Shown: positions 34,767 to 44,589 of the stretch, in pieces
Layout of the letters: each line of letters begins with the position of its first letter
Numbering within the stretch: the stretch's first letter is position 1
From: Bifidobacterium asteroides
GTDB lineage: Bacteria > Actinomycetota > Actinomycetes > Actinomycetales > Bifidobacteriaceae
Direction: 5' to 3'
DNA length: 64,000 nt
Assembly: GCF_019469425.1 (NCBI RefSeq)
Contig: NZ_CP048272.1
Span: 1,674,001 to 1,738,000, forward strand
Notes under the pieces: generated by a model
What the model saw: the letters and a program-made list of their open reading frames with translations, nothing else
Told to the model about the DNA's origin: nothing
The model's database searches: none
Program-made: the position numbers and the translations under genes

Positions 34767-36452
34767 ATGATGGGAGCCATGACAGCACAGAACGCAGGCA
34801 GGCCTGCCAGCCCAGAAGATCTGATCAACGTCGACGATCTGATTGGCAGGTACTACGATCTCATCCCCGACCCTTCCATCCCCTCCCAGCGCGTGTCCTT
34901 CGGCACCTCCGGGCATCGTGGCTCCGCCCTGACAACCTCCTTCAACGAGGCCCACATCGTGGCCATCAGCCAGGCCATAGCCGAACAGCGAGCCAAGGAC
35001 GGGGCCACCGGACCGCTCTACCTGGGCCGCGACACCCACGCCCTCTCCCTGCCCGCCTGGAAGACGGCCATCGAGGTCCTGACAGCAAACAGGGTACGGG
35101 TGCGCATTGACGCCAATGATGACTACACGCCCACACCCACCGTCTCCCAGGCCATCCTGACGCACAACCGGGCGGCCGACGGCACCCAACGCTTCTCCGG
35201 CAAGGATTTGGCTGACGGCATCGTGGTCACCCCCTCTCATAACCCACCCACTGACGGCGGATTCAAGTATGACCCGCCCACAGGCGGTCCGGCTTCGGCC
35301 GAAACCACAAACGCCATAGCGCAACGGGCCAATGAGCTTCTGGGCGACTACAAGCGGGTCAAGCGGATTCCCTTTGAGGATGCCATTAAATCCGACCTCG
35401 TGGAGCGCTTCGACTACCGGGAACACTACGTGGCTGACCTGGGCAATGTCATCGACTTTGATCTGCTCAGATCTTCCGGGGTACGTCTGGGCATCGATCC
35501 GCTGGGCGGCGCCTCGGTCAACTACTGGCCGCTGATCAATGAAAAGTACGGCCTGAACATCGGCATCGTCAACCCAGAAGTGGATCCGACCTGGCGGTTC
35601 ATGACCATTGACCACGATGGGAAAATCCGCATGGATCCCAGCTCACCTTATGCCATGAAGGGTCTGGTTGATCGCCTCAACGCCGGGGCCTGGGACTCCT
35701 ACGACCTGGTGGGCGGCACCGATCCGGATGCCGATCGGCATGGCATCGTCTGTCCAGGAACCGGCGTTATGAACCCCAACCACTACATCGCCGTCTGCGC
35801 GGAATACCTCTTCTCGGGCAACCGACCCGGATGGCCCCAAGGTGCCGGCATCGGCAAAACCCTGGTCTCCTCCTCCCTGATCGACCGCGTGGCTGCCTCC
35901 ATCGGCGCCAGGCTGATCGAGGTGCCTGTAGGCTTCAAGTGGTTTGTCAACCCCCTCTTCAAGGGCGAGGTGGCCTTCGGCGGCGAGGAGAGCTCCGGGA
36001 TGAGCTTCCTGCGCCGGGACGGCCGTGTCTGGACAACGGACAAGGACGGGCTGATCCCTGACCTCTTGGCTGCCGAAATCACAGCCAAGACCGGAAAGAA
36101 TCCGGCTCAGCTCCACCAGGAGCAGGTGGAACGCTTCGGCCAAAGCTGGTACAAGCGAGTGGACACCCCTGCCACGTTGGAGCAGAAGCAGAAGTTCGCT
36201 CAGTTGAACGGCGACGATGTGACGGCTTCCACCCTGGCGGGCGAGCCCATCACTGCCAAGCTGACCGAGGCCCCGGGCAATGGGGCCAAAATCGGAGGCA
36301 TCAAGGTAACCACCGAGAACAACTGGTTCGCCGCCCGCCCCTCCGGCACCGAGAACATCTACAAGGTCTACGCCGAATCCTTCGTTTCCCCTGAGACCCT
36401 GGATCAGGTTCTGGACGATGCCGACCAGGTGGTCACCAAGGCTCTGGGCTGA
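34767..36452 (+). CDS. pgm: Phosphoglucomutase (alpha-D-glucose phosphate-specific)
   Basis: 561 residues, a full-length alpha-phosphohexomutase. The phosphoserine loop is [13 protein letters not shown], the metal loop [11 protein letters not shown], the sugar-binding loop [10 protein letters not shown] and the phosphate-binding loop [10 protein letters not shown]. It interconverts glucose-1- and glucose-6-phosphate, linking glycogen and sugar-nucleotide synthesis to the fructose-6-phosphate shunt. Three ATGs (34767, 34770, 34779) lie close together; the first is given. GGGAG precedes the third at too short a distance to decide. Followed by a terminator. Confidence 0.96.
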   Translation: MMGAMTAQNAGRPASPEDLINVDDLIGRYYDLIPDPSIPSQRVSFGTSGHRGSALTTSFNEAHIVAISQAIAEQRAKDGATGPLYLGRDTHALSLPAWKTAIEVLTANRVRVRIDANDDYTPTPTVSQAILTHNRAADGTQRFSGKDLADGIVVTPSHNPPTDGGFKYDPPTGGPASAETTNAIAQRANELLGDYKRVKRIPFEDAIKSDLVERFDYREHYVADLGNVIDFDLLRSSGVRLGIDPLGGASVNYWPLINEKYGLNIGIVNPEVDPTWRFMTIDHDGKIRMDPSSPYAMKGLVDRLNAGAWDSYDLVGGTDPDADRHGIVCPGTGVMNPNHYIAVCAEYLFSGNRPGWPQGAGIGKTLVSSSLIDRVAASIGARLIEVPVGFKWFVNPLFKGEVAFGGEESSGMSFLRRDGRVWTTDKDGLIPDLLAAEITAKTGKNPAQLHQEQVERFGQSWYKRVDTPATLEQKQKFAQLNGDDVTASTLAGEPITAKLTEAPGNGAKIGGIKVTTENNWFAARPSGTENIYKVYAESFVSPETLDQVLDDADQVVTKALG

Positions 36453-36464
36453 GCTTCAGACAAG

Positions 36465-36516
36465 ACCCCTGCCCTCCTCCGCGACAGTCATCGCTGGGGC
36501 GGGGGTTCTCTATTTT
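36465..36516 (+). terminator. Terminator after pgm
   Basis: ACCCC-T-GCCC pairs with GGGC-G-GGGGT across a 23-base loop, then TCTCTATTTT. Confidence 0.7.
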
Positions 36517-36534
36517 CCTGTTTAAACTGAAACT

Positions 36535-37554
36535 ATGACCAATGACAAGAATCTGGTCGTCTCCACCGACGGCAGTGCACTGAGCAATCCCAATGGCCCC
36601 ATGGGTTGGGCTTGGGCCGATCACCAGGGCGGCGACGCAGATGCAGGCGGCGCCAGCAACGGCACCAATCAGATTGGCGAACTGTGCGCCGTGCTGCAGG
36701 CCCTGCGCGCCCACCCAGGCGAGCGCCCGCTGGTCATCGAAACCGACTCCCAATACGCCATCAACTGCTCCACCACCTGGGTGCCCGGGTGGAGGAAGAA
36801 AGGGTGGAAGAACTCCCAGGGCAAGCCGGTCAAGAACCGCCCGCTTATTGAAGCCATCGACCAGGCGATCCAGGCACGGGCGGGATCGGTCAGGTTTGTC
36901 TGGGTCAAGGGCCACGCCGGCAACACATTCAACGAAAAAGTGGACACCCTGGCCCGCGGCTACGCCACAGCTGCAGGCAAGGGCGACCGGGAAGGCTGTC
37001 TTCCTATCGAAGGCTGGCGTTCGCTGCTGGCCTCCCCCTATGCCAAAGGCACGCAGGTACCGCCCGCAGTCAAGGAGGAGCTGGACGCAGGACCCCGAGT
37101 TCTGGACGAGCTGGGCCGCAAGAAGGTTCGCCTGGACCAGGAAGAGCAGAAAGATCTAGCCGAAACCGCCGTCGAGTCCCAGGCTGTGAATCCCGAGCAG
37201 GCCGAATCTGTAGAAGCAACAGCTGATGCAGACGATGATGCGAAGCCCGAGGCCATCAATGGCATGCCCGACCCCGACTTAACCGATGGTCAGGAAGACG
37301 AACTCGGGCCGGCTTTCAAGGGCACCTCGGACGCCGATGCAGCTGACCAGGAGACCAAGGACTCCGGGGCCCGGGGACTGAGAGCCAGCGGTCGCATCCG
37401 CATCACGCCGCCTCCTTCCGGCAGCAGCATGTTCACGGGACAGGACCTGCATATCGTCGGCAGCATCGATATAGATGCGGACATTGACCCTGACGGCTTC
37501 GTGACCATCCAGGAGGCGCCTTTCCGCCTGCATGCCATCGAAGTGGAGGATTAA
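36535..37554 (+). CDS. RNase HI with long acidic C-terminal extension
   Basis: 339 residues. Residues 1-150 are RNase HI, which cuts RNA in RNA-DNA hybrids. The metal-binding residues are visible: Asp in VVSTDGSAL, Glu in NQIGELCAVL, Asp in IETDSQYAIN and Asp in NEKVDTLARG. The handle region WVPGWRKKGWKN is present. Residues about 190-290 are acidic and low-complexity (rich in Glu, Asp, Ala). A small ordered part (about 295-335; GQDLHIVGSIDIDADID) has no recognised family. The usual length is about 150, so more than half is extra. No other gene is coupled to it; rpiA follows. Confidence 0.9.
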   Translation: MTNDKNLVVSTDGSALSNPNGPMGWAWADHQGGDADAGGASNGTNQIGELCAVLQALRAHPGERPLVIETDSQYAINCSTTWVPGWRKKGWKNSQGKPVKNRPLIEAIDQAIQARAGSVRFVWVKGHAGNTFNEKVDTLARGYATAAGKGDREGCLPIEGWRSLLASPYAKGTQVPPAVKEELDAGPRVLDELGRKKVRLDQEEQKDLAETAVESQAVNPEQAESVEATADADDDAKPEAINGMPDPDLTDGQEDELGPAFKGTSDADAADQETKDSGARGLRASGRIRITPPPSGSSMFTGQDLHIVGSIDIDADIDPDGFVTIQEAPFRLHAIEVED

Positions 37555-37660
37555 GCGGCTTCTGGACCGTCAGGGGCCATCGTCTAAACTGGAGTGAACC
37601 TGAACCAACAAGACCCGCAGACATCAGCTGTTAAGCGCATGCGGGCATGAAGGAGCGTGT

Positions 37661-38359
37661 ATGGACAAGACCGAGCAGGACAGACTGAAGAAGGCCGCCG
37701 GCATCGAAGCAGCCAAGCTGGTCGAGAACGGCATGACCGCCGGGCTGGGCACCGGATCCACGGTTCGGTTCTTCGTGGATGAACTGGGACGGCGCGTCAA
37801 GGAAGAGGGTTTGGAGTTCACCGGCGTGACCACCTCCCGGCGGACCAAGGAACAGGCTGAAGGCTATGGAATCCGCATCGTCGACATCGACCAGGTGGAT
37901 CACATCGATGTCACCATCGACGGGGCCGACGAGGTCGACAGGGACTTCAACGGCATCAAGGGCGGCGGCGCAGCCCTGCTCTGGGAGAAAATCGTGGCCG
38001 TCAACTCTCGACGGATCGTCTGGATCGTGGACGAGTCCAAGGTGGTCGACACCATCGGCCGCTTCCCCCTGCCCGTGGAGGTCATCCCCTTCGGCGAGCG
38101 CCACGTCCTGGATCGCTTTAAGGAACGCGGCTATAACCCTGTCCTGCGGATGGACGGCCAAGGGCAGCCGGTTCTGACAGACGAGCACAACCACATCATT
38201 GATCTGCATCTGAAGCGGATTGATCACCCACAGGATCTGGCCCAAGACCTGATCACCACCGTGGGAGTCGTGGAACACGGCCTCTTCCTCAACATGGTCG
38301 ACACGGTCATCGTGGGCGATCCCAACGGGCCCCGGGTCATGACCAACGCCAACAAGTGA
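37661..38359 (+). CDS. rpiA: Ribose-5-phosphate isomerase A
   Basis: Interconverts ribose-5-phosphate and ribulose-5-phosphate in the pentose phosphate pathway and the bifid shunt. 232 residues. Core motifs: GLGTGSTVRFFVDELGRRV, DVTIDGADEVD and KGGGAALLWEKIV, which includes the catalytic Glu context. AAGGAG lies just upstream of the ATG. Confidence 0.96.
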   Translation: MDKTEQDRLKKAAGIEAAKLVENGMTAGLGTGSTVRFFVDELGRRVKEEGLEFTGVTTSRRTKEQAEGYGIRIVDIDQVDHIDVTIDGADEVDRDFNGIKGGGAALLWEKIVAVNSRRIVWIVDESKVVDTIGRFPLPVEVIPFGERHVLDRFKERGYNPVLRMDGQGQPVLTDEHNHIIDLHLKRIDHPQDLAQDLITTVGVVEHGLFLNMVDTVIVGDPNGPRVMTNANK

Positions 38360-38429
38360 GCATCAGCTATCATCCCGCATCCTGGCTGGAAGTATCCGGC
38401 TGGCCACGATGACCGGCGATGATATGCAT

Positions 38430-38466
38430 GAAGCCCCCTGCGTCCATTCGATGCGGGGGGCTTCGT
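38430..38466. terminator. Hairpin between rpiA and the bS22 gene
   Basis: GAAGCCCCC pairs with GGGGGGCTTC over a 16-base loop. It lies between two convergent genes and can act in both directions; no T-run is seen. Confidence 0.6.
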
Positions 38467-38492
38467 CGGCCCTGAGGGCCAAAGTCATAAAG

Positions 38493-38582
38493 CTACTTGC
38501 GCTGGTGACGAGTCTTGCGCAGCAGTTTGCGGTGCTTCTTCTTGCTCATCCGCTTGCGGCGCTTCTTGATGACAGAACCCAT
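38493..38582 (-). CDS. Small basic ribosomal protein bS22 (AURKAIP1/COX24-type)
   Basis: 29 residues, extremely basic: MGSVIKKRRKRMSKKKHR followed by KLLRKTRHQRK. This matches the actinobacterial AURKAIP1/COX24-domain peptide known as ribosomal protein bS22 in mycobacteria. GGAGG lies five bases upstream of the ATG (complement of 38580-38582), and the frame closes with TAG. The mycobacterial version is about 33 residues and ends RRKLGK; this one ends four residues earlier. It is transcribed alone, opposite to rpiA. Confidence 0.88.
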   Translation of the reverse strand: MGSVIKKRRKRMSKKKHRKLLRKTRHQRK

Positions 38583-38649
38583 CCGAGCCTCCGATCCTTA
38601 GTTACCTGGAAGTGTCCAACTTGCTTATCCTACACCGCTTACGGGACGA

Positions 38650-39303
38650 CTAGAGCGGGAAGGCCTTGTAGAAAGCCTCCAGTGCAGCCCGCTGGCCCTG
38701 AGCGCGGAAGACCACCGTATCATTCTGCCAGATGACCAATGCCTTGTGCTCGTCGCTGCCATCCGCCTTCTCCAGGTAGGATCCGGTGACCGTGCCGCCG
38801 CTGCGAACATTGCCCGAGGCCAGCTCCTTGCCGGACATGCCCGTGGACTGGCTGTCATAGAGCGCCTTGGCATCTTCGCTCCTGGACCACTGAGCCAGGT
38901 GGAGGCTCACATCCCCGCCCGACCTGCCGGTGGAGTAGACCAGGTTGTACTCCTCGATAGGCGTACGGGTGCTCCATTCGCTGTCAGAATCCGCTTTGAC
39001 GCGGGCGAACTCGCCCACCGTATCAGGCATGGCCTTGAGCAACTCGGAAGCCGAATCAGGAAGGGGCGCCGCCGTGGCCTTGGGGCTGCTGGCTTGCGGG
39101 GGTTGAGAGGAAGCGGAAGCCGAGTCCTGGGCGACGGACTCTTGGCTGCGCACCGCCCAGTGAGGCCAGACGAAGGCCGATAGAAGCACTAGGACGACCA
39201 CCGCTGCAAGGGCGATGACCAGACCGATCCGTCGACGGCGCTGCCTGGCATGCGCGGAGGAGTCAGAGGAAGAGGACACGGATGCAGAAGGATTGTCAGC
39301 CAT
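38650..39303 (-). CDS. Membrane-anchored extracytoplasmic protein, unknown
   Basis: 217 residues. A short cytoplasmic N-terminus rich in Ser and Arg (QRRRRIG) leads into one membrane segment (about 27-46) and an extracytoplasmic Ser/Ala/Pro linker. The remaining domain (about 80-215) contains MPDTVGEFARVKADSDSEWS and YSTGRSGGDVSLHLAQW. No cysteine for lipidation. The layout resembles a small secreted sensor or binding domain; I recognise no family. Divergent from radA. Confidence 0.8.
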   Translation of the reverse strand: MADNPSASVSSSSDSSAHARQRRRRIGLVIALAAVVVLVLLSAFVWPHWAVRSQESVAQDSASASSQPPQASSPKATAAPLPDSASELLKAMPDTVGEFARVKADSDSEWSTRTPIEEYNLVYSTGRSGGDVSLHLAQWSRSEDAKALYDSQSTGMSGKELASGNVRSGGTVTGSYLEKADGSDEHKALVIWQNDTVVFRAQGQRAALEAFYKAFPL

Positions 39304-39393
39304 GTCTCCATTCTCTCATGGGCAGGGTGTCGGCACTGCGAAGATGCCGTAAAAGCCCAGCTCATCGTCCCTGAATCCCGATAGCGTGCAGGT

Positions 39394-40803
39394 ATGGCCA
39401 AGACGACGACGCAATATGTGTGCACGGAGTGCGGATGGACCGGCGGCAAATGGTTCGGACGCTGCCCGGAATGCGGCCAGTGGGGAACGATCGAGGAATT
39501 CCATGAAGCCCGTCTCGTAGGTGCGGGCGGGGGTCTGTCCACCTCCGGCGGCAGCCATACGGCACCTGCGCCCCCGAAGAACGGCCTGGCCCGGCCCATC
39601 ACCCGGGTAGGCACGGACCTGGTAAAGCGCATTCCCACAGGATTCGAGGAATTCGACCGGGTCCTGGGCGGAGGCATCGTGCCCGGGTCAGTCATCCTCT
39701 TGGCCGGCGAGCCGGGCATAGGCAAGTCCACCCTCCTGCTGGAGACCGCCGGCCGCGTGGCCGACCGGGGAGGCGGAAAAGGCAAGGTGCTCTATCTGTC
39801 AGGCGAGGAGTCCCAGGCCCAGGTGCGGATGCGGGCCAGTCGGGTGGGAGCGCTCAAGGACCCACTATTGCTGGCTTCGACGACCGACCTTGCCACGGTG
39901 CTTGGGCTGATCGAGCGCGAGAAGCCGACACTGGCCATTGTGGACTCCGCCCAGACCATCGTCTCCAGCCAGGTTGACGGCATCTCCGGGGGCTCCACCC
40001 AGGTACGCGAGGTGGCCATCAGCCTGATCGACATGGCCAAATCGCACGACATCCCCATCCTCCTGGTTGGCCACGTGACCAAGGACGGCTCCATCGCCGG
40101 GCCGCGGACCCTGGAGCATCTGGTCGATGTGGTCTGCCAGTTCGAGGGCGATTCCCAGACCGCGTTACGCCTGTTGAGAGCCGTCAAGAACCGTTTCGGC
40201 CCCACCGACGAGGTTGGCTGCTTCGACATGGGCGAGCAGGGCATTGAGGAGGTCAGCGATCCCACTGGGCTCTTCCTGTCCACGACCGGGCAAGAGGTTG
40301 AGGGCACCTGTGTGACCTTCACCTTGGACGGCCACCGCAGCCTGCCCATCGAGATCCAGGCCTTGGTTACTTCGTCTGTCCTGCCCACGCCCAGGCGCAA
40401 CACCAACGGGATCGACGCCAACCGTCTGGCCATGCTAGCTGCGGTGCTCTACCGCCACGGTCGCGTCAACCTGCTGACACGGGACCTGTATGTGTCCACC
40501 ATCGCCGGCGGGCTGGCCAAGGAACCCGGATGTGATCTGGCCATCGTGGCCGCCCTGGCCAGTGCAGCCAAGTCCCGACCCATCCAGCGCACGACCTGTG
40601 CCATGGGCGAGATATCGCTGACCGGGCAGGTCAGGCCAGTGCCTCAACTCAATCACCGGCTGCAGGAGGCCACTCGACTGGGATTCACCCGGGCACTGGT
40701 CCCGCCCGACCGGCATTCAGGAGCCCGAAAGCCCATCCAGGGACTGGAAGTGGTCGAGGTCAACTATCTGGCCGAGGCACTGGACGCCCTGGGGCTGGTC
40801 TGA
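39394..40803 (+). CDS. radA: DNA repair protein RadA
   Basis: 469 residues, the usual size. An N-terminal C4 zinc finger (CTECGWTGGKWFGRCPEC) precedes a RecA-like domain with Walker A GEPGIGKSTLL and Walker B LAIVDSAQTI. The RadA KNRFG motif is present (VKNRFGPTDEVG), and a C-terminal Lon-like domain follows. It acts as a branch-migration helicase in recombination and repair. No ribosome binding site stands out beyond GCAGG. It stands alone. Confidence 0.96.
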   Translation: MAKTTTQYVCTECGWTGGKWFGRCPECGQWGTIEEFHEARLVGAGGGLSTSGGSHTAPAPPKNGLARPITRVGTDLVKRIPTGFEEFDRVLGGGIVPGSVILLAGEPGIGKSTLLLETAGRVADRGGGKGKVLYLSGEESQAQVRMRASRVGALKDPLLLASTTDLATVLGLIEREKPTLAIVDSAQTIVSSQVDGISGGSTQVREVAISLIDMAKSHDIPILLVGHVTKDGSIAGPRTLEHLVDVVCQFEGDSQTALRLLRAVKNRFGPTDEVGCFDMGEQGIEEVSDPTGLFLSTTGQEVEGTCVTFTLDGHRSLPIEIQALVTSSVLPTPRRNTNGIDANRLAMLAAVLYRHGRVNLLTRDLYVSTIAGGLAKEPGCDLAIVAALASAAKSRPIQRTTCAMGEISLTGQVRPVPQLNHRLQEATRLGFTRALVPPDRHSGARKPIQGLEVVEVNYLAEALDALGLV

Positions 40804-40923
40804 GCCCGGTGGCCGCAGGGCCCTATCGCACCCTATGGCGCTCACCTGCCGACTCGTTAACCTGCCAGACTAGGATGGAGTCGCTGGAAGACCGACACCC
40901 ATCATCACGAGGAGCAGATCAGC

Positions 40924-41787
40924 ATGACCATCTTCACCAGGAAAACCTTACGCAGGCTGACGACGGCCGTACTCACGACAGTCACGCTCATGGTCGGCGC
41001 GGCCTGCGGCTCCTCGTCGAGCAGCAGTGGACAGTCAGCGGCTAAGCAGGACATCACCCAGCAAACCATCAAACCTGGCACCCTGACCATTGCCACTGGA
41101 GACCCGGCCTACGCCCCCTACGTGCAGGACAACAAGCCCGAATCCGGCAAGGGCTACGAGGCAGCCGTTGCCTATGCAGTAGCAGAGAAAATGGGATTCG
41201 ACAAGGCGCACGTCACCTGGACCAGGACCACCTTCGATGCCGCCATCGCCCCGGGAAGCAAGGACTACGACCTGAACATCCAGCAGTTCTCCATCACCCC
41301 GGAACGTCGACAGGCTGTGGACTTCACTCCCAGCTATTACAACTCCACCCAGTCGCTGGTGGTCAGAAACGACTCCTCATACGCTTCCGCCACCTCCCTC
41401 GCCCAAATCAAGGACGCCAAGATAGGAGCCATGGTCGGCTCCACCTCCTATGAGATGGCCCACAAGCTTGTCAAGCCTGACATCGATACCTTCAACGACG
41501 ATGTGGCCTCGTCCCAGGCCTTGGACACCAACCAGATCGACGCGCTTGTCGTGGACACCCCCTCAGCTGTGACCATGGTCGATTCCGGGCAGGTCAAGAA
41601 CGCCAAGATCCTCGGGCAGATCAAGGGTTCGCAGGACCCGGAGGGCATGGGCATGGTCCTGCCCAAAGGCTCCACACTGACCCCGGTTGCTTCCAAGGCT
41701 GTCACCACCCTGAAGAAGGATGGAACCTTGGACAAGCTGCAGAACCAGTGGCTGCATGTCTACACCTCCCTGCCTACCCTGGGCTGA
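40924..41787 (+). CDS. Polar amino-acid ABC transporter substrate-binding lipoprotein
   Basis: 287 residues. The signal peptide ends in the lipobox VGAACGSSS, so it is anchored to the outer face of the membrane. Ligand-binding domain family 3 (Glu/Gln/Arg/His/Cys type) is indicated by PAYAPYVQDNKPESGKGYEAAVAYAVAEKMG and IAPGSKDYDLNIQQFSITPERRQAVDFTPSYY. The substrate cannot be told. First gene of a three-gene operon; GAGGAG lies upstream of the ATG. Confidence 0.9.
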   Translation: MTIFTRKTLRRLTTAVLTTVTLMVGAACGSSSSSSGQSAAKQDITQQTIKPGTLTIATGDPAYAPYVQDNKPESGKGYEAAVAYAVAEKMGFDKAHVTWTRTTFDAAIAPGSKDYDLNIQQFSITPERRQAVDFTPSYYNSTQSLVVRNDSSYASATSLAQIKDAKIGAMVGSTSYEMAHKLVKPDIDTFNDDVASSQALDTNQIDALVVDTPSAVTMVDSGQVKNAKILGQIKGSQDPEGMGMVLPKGSTLTPVASKAVTTLKKDGTLDKLQNQWLHVYTSLPTLG

Positions 41788-41812
41788 GAGAAGAAAGGAA
41801 ACCTAGTCGTTC

Positions 41813-42670
41813 ATGGCCACCTCGGCACAAGACGCGGTCAGCGATATTCAACGGGAACGGGAACGCTACGGTCGTCGGCAGAATCTGCGCTCAGTGGCGG
41901 TCAGCATCGCCAGCACGCTTGTACTGGCCCTGCTGATTGCTCTGGGGCTGCACGCCTCACCTGGCTGGCCCCGGGTCAAGCAGTCGTTTTTCTCCGGCGC
42001 TTACTTCGCCCAAGCCTTCCCCAAGGTCCTTCGGGGACTCTGGCTCAATCTGGAGGTCCTCTTCTTCGCGGTCATCGGCGTGGCCTTGCTGGGCACCCTG
42101 CTGGCCATGATCCGCACCAGCCGGAACCCGCTGCTCTTCCCCCTACGGGTGCTGGCCCAGGTCTACACCACGATCATGAGGGGGATCCCCATGATCGTGG
42201 TCCTCTACCTGATCGGCTTCGGCATCCCTGGTCTGGCCATCTTCAACCGGATCCCGGCAGCCCTGCTGGGCACCGTGGCGATCATCCTCTCCTATTCGGC
42301 CTACATCGCCGAGGTCCTGAGGGCCGGCTTCCAGGACGTCGGCCCCTCCCAGAGGGCCTCGGCGCGTTCACTGGGCTTGACCTCGGGACAGACCATGCGT
42401 CTGGTAGTCATCCCCCAGGCCCTGCGCAAGGTGGCTCCGGCACTGATGAACGACTTCATCTCCATGCAGAAGGACGTGGGGCTGATTTCAGTTCTAGGAG
42501 CGGTCGACGCGGTCAGGGCGGCCCAGATCATCGTGGCCACCTCCTACAACTTCACCCCCTACGTGGTGGCCTCGGTGCTCTTCATCGCCACCTCGGTCCC
42601 CTTCATTCTTCTCAATGACTGGTATTCCAACCGGCTGCGCAAGCGCGAACAGAGCGGAGGCATGGTATGA
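41813..42670 (+). CDS. Polar amino-acid ABC transporter permease
   Basis: 285 residues. A hydrophilic N-terminus (about 28 residues) precedes about five membrane segments. It has the HisM/GlnP-type permease domain, with the EAA loop EVLRAGFQDVGPSQRASARSLGLTSGQTMRLVVIPQALR. It forms the membrane channel with the neighbouring ATPase. The GTATGA sequence at its end overlaps the next gene by four bases. Confidence 0.93.
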   Translation: MATSAQDAVSDIQRERERYGRRQNLRSVAVSIASTLVLALLIALGLHASPGWPRVKQSFFSGAYFAQAFPKVLRGLWLNLEVLFFAVIGVALLGTLLAMIRTSRNPLLFPLRVLAQVYTTIMRGIPMIVVLYLIGFGIPGLAIFNRIPAALLGTVAIILSYSAYIAEVLRAGFQDVGPSQRASARSLGLTSGQTMRLVVIPQALRKVAPALMNDFISMQKDVGLISVLGAVDAVRAAQIIVATSYNFTPYVVASVLFIATSVPFILLNDWYSNRLRKREQSGGMV

Positions 42671-43434
42671 GCGAACAGGCAGGCGCCGATCAGGACCAGC
42701 CAGTGCTCCGTTTGGAGGATGTACGTAAGACCTACCCTGGGGGCAACAAGGTTCTGCGCGGCATCTCCATGACCATCATGCCTCATGAGACCGTGGCCCT
42801 GCTGGGCCCCTCGGGGTCAGGCAAGTCCACTCTGATGAAGTGCATCAACCTGCTGGAGACCGTCAACGACGGCAGGATCTGGCTGGGCGGCACCGACATC
42901 ACCGATCCCAGGATCGACCAAGATGCCTGCCGTGCCAGAATCGGCGTGGTCTTCCAGCAATTCAACCTCTTCCCCCACATGAACGTCCTGAAAAATGTGA
43001 CTCTGGGAGCCGTCAAGGTCCACGGCATGCCCAAGGACCAGGCCAGGGAGCGGGCCCTAGAACTGCTGGACCGGATCGGCATGAGGAAGAAGGCCGGAGC
43101 ATACCCCGACCAGCTCTCCGGCGGCCAGCAGCAGCGGGTGGCCATCGTCCGGGCCCTGATGACCGATCCGGAACTGCTCCTGCTGGATGAGATCACCTCA
43201 GCCTTGGACCCCATGCTGGTGGGCGAGGTCCTGGCCATGGTCTCGGAGCTGACCGCCGGTGGCACCACCATACTCATGGCCACCCACGAAATGAGTTTCG
43301 CCCATCACGCAGCCAACCGAGTGGTTCTGCTGCTGGACGGTGTCATCGCTGAGAACGGAACGCCGCAAGAGGTGATGGACGAGTCGGAGAATCCGCGCAC
43401 CAGGGAGTTCTTCAGCCACTTCCGAGGGCTGTGA
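42667..43434 (+). CDS. Polar amino-acid ABC transporter ATPase
   Basis: 255 residues. Walker A GPSGSGKST, Q-loop VVFQQFNLFPHMNV, ABC signature LSGGQQQRVAIVRAL and Walker B LLLLDEITSALD, switch His in MATHEMSF. This is the GlnQ/HisP type. The start overlaps the permease stop (ATGA). It drives uptake of the amino acid bound by the lipoprotein. Confidence 0.95.
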   Translation: MSEQAGADQDQPVLRLEDVRKTYPGGNKVLRGISMTIMPHETVALLGPSGSGKSTLMKCINLLETVNDGRIWLGGTDITDPRIDQDACRARIGVVFQQFNLFPHMNVLKNVTLGAVKVHGMPKDQARERALELLDRIGMRKKAGAYPDQLSGGQQQRVAIVRALMTDPELLLLDEITSALDPMLVGEVLAMVSELTAGGTTILMATHEMSFAHHAANRVVLLLDGVIAENGTPQEVMDESENPRTREFFSHFRGL

Positions 43435-43455
43435 GTTCCCGAGTACCTTCAGCTT

Positions 43456-44589
43456 TCAATTGGCGGAAAACACCTTTCCTGAAGCCTTGGTCAGCTCCAG
43501 GGTGCGATCGGCGTCCAAGACCAGCTGTCGTTTGAGCGGCTCCTCGCCCGCATACCGTCTCTGACCGCGCAGACGGCTGAGGAACTCCACTCGTACCCGG
43601 TGACCGTACAGGTCCACCCAATCCGGCCGGACGGCATTGGCCTCCAGGATTCTCGGCATCTGCTCGCCTGGGGCCAGGAAGGTCTCCTTGGTGCCGATGG
43701 AGATGGCGGCGGGCATCCGCCAAGGCGAGCCCTGAGCCAGCCGACCCTCCCGGCACTCCGAGGTCGCCATGGGATCCGTAGGCAGACCCAGGTCGACCAA
43801 CCAGCCTGCATAGACTCCATCTGCGGGCATCATCCCCTGGCTGTCGGGAGCAAGGTTGGCAGTCGGGAAGCCCAAGCGGCGACCACGCTGCTCCCCATGG
43901 ACCACCGTGCCTTGGACCATGTGCGGCCGGCCCAGAATATCCAGGGCCGCATCCACATCGCCGTCAAGGATCAACTGCCGAAGGTGGGAGCTGCTCCAGG
44001 CTCTTGCCCGATGTCGCTCCAGGCTGTCAGCGTTAGGCAGGGTGCAGTCGCCTGGACCCTGGTCGTCCACGACTTCCAAATCGAACAGTCCTGTGTCCGC
44101 CAGGTCGCCAATGGCCTTGATATCGCCGATTCGTCCTGCGCCCATCTGCGCATCGCGGCCCAGGACCAACGTGCGCATGGCCAGCTGTTCGGTAAGCTGC
44201 TTGAGGAAGAACCGATAGGATTTGGCAGCGAAGGCCAGCGTGTACCGCACCACCACAGCCTGTTCCAGCCCCAGCTGGGCCATCAGCCGCAAGCGCTCAT
44301 CTAGCGGCATGATCTGGTCAGGGTCATGGTGAACCAGGCTTAGAGATGGTTCAGTCATGTCATGGCTGTCAGCATAGCTGTGGACCAGTTTGGGACTGGG
44401 GTCGAAGACCAGAGCCATAGGCCAATCCTGGCCCTTGGCAGCGAACTCTACCACCCGGCGCAGGAGGGCCTGATGACCCCGATGCATGCCATCGAAGACA
44501 CCAATAGTGACCACGCTGGGCCGGGTCCCCAAGGTTCCCGGCCACCTGACGATCCCCGACTCATCCGGGCTGACCTGGCTGACCTTCAT
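43456..44589 (-). CDS. ribF: Bifunctional riboflavin kinase/FAD synthetase
   Basis: 377 residues, two domains. The N-terminal FAD synthetase (about 1-200) has the nucleotidyltransferase motif IGVFDGMHRGHQALL. The C-terminal riboflavin kinase has VVHGEQRGRRLGFPTANLAP. It makes FMN and FAD. Last gene of the nusA-infB-rbfA-truB-ribF series; a 119-base gap separates it from truB. The ATG at 44589 opens MKVSQVSPDESG. Confidence 0.94.
   Translation of the reverse strand: MKVSQVSPDESGIVRWPGTLGTRPSVVTIGVFDGMHRGHQALLRRVVEFAAKGQDWPMALVFDPSPKLVHSYADSHDMTEPSLSLVHHDPDQIMPLDERLRLMAQLGLEQAVVVRYTLAFAAKSYRFFLKQLTEQLAMRTLVLGRDAQMGAGRIGDIKAIGDLADTGLFDLEVVDDQGPGDCTLPNADSLERHRARAWSSSHLRQLILDGDVDAALDILGRPHMVQGTVVHGEQRGRRLGFPTANLAPDSQGMMPADGVYAGWLVDLGLPTDPMATSECREGRLAQGSPWRMPAAISIGTKETFLAPGEQMPRILEANAVRPDWVDLYGHRVRVEFLSRLRGQRRYAGEEPLKRQLVLDADRTLELTKASGKVFSAN

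Noticed and set aside
43180-43210. ABC ATPase with DEIT instead of DEPT after Walker B
   Set aside because: The Glu and the following residues needed for ATP hydrolysis are intact; this Ile variant is common in actinobacterial amino-acid ABC ATPases, so it is not a defect.
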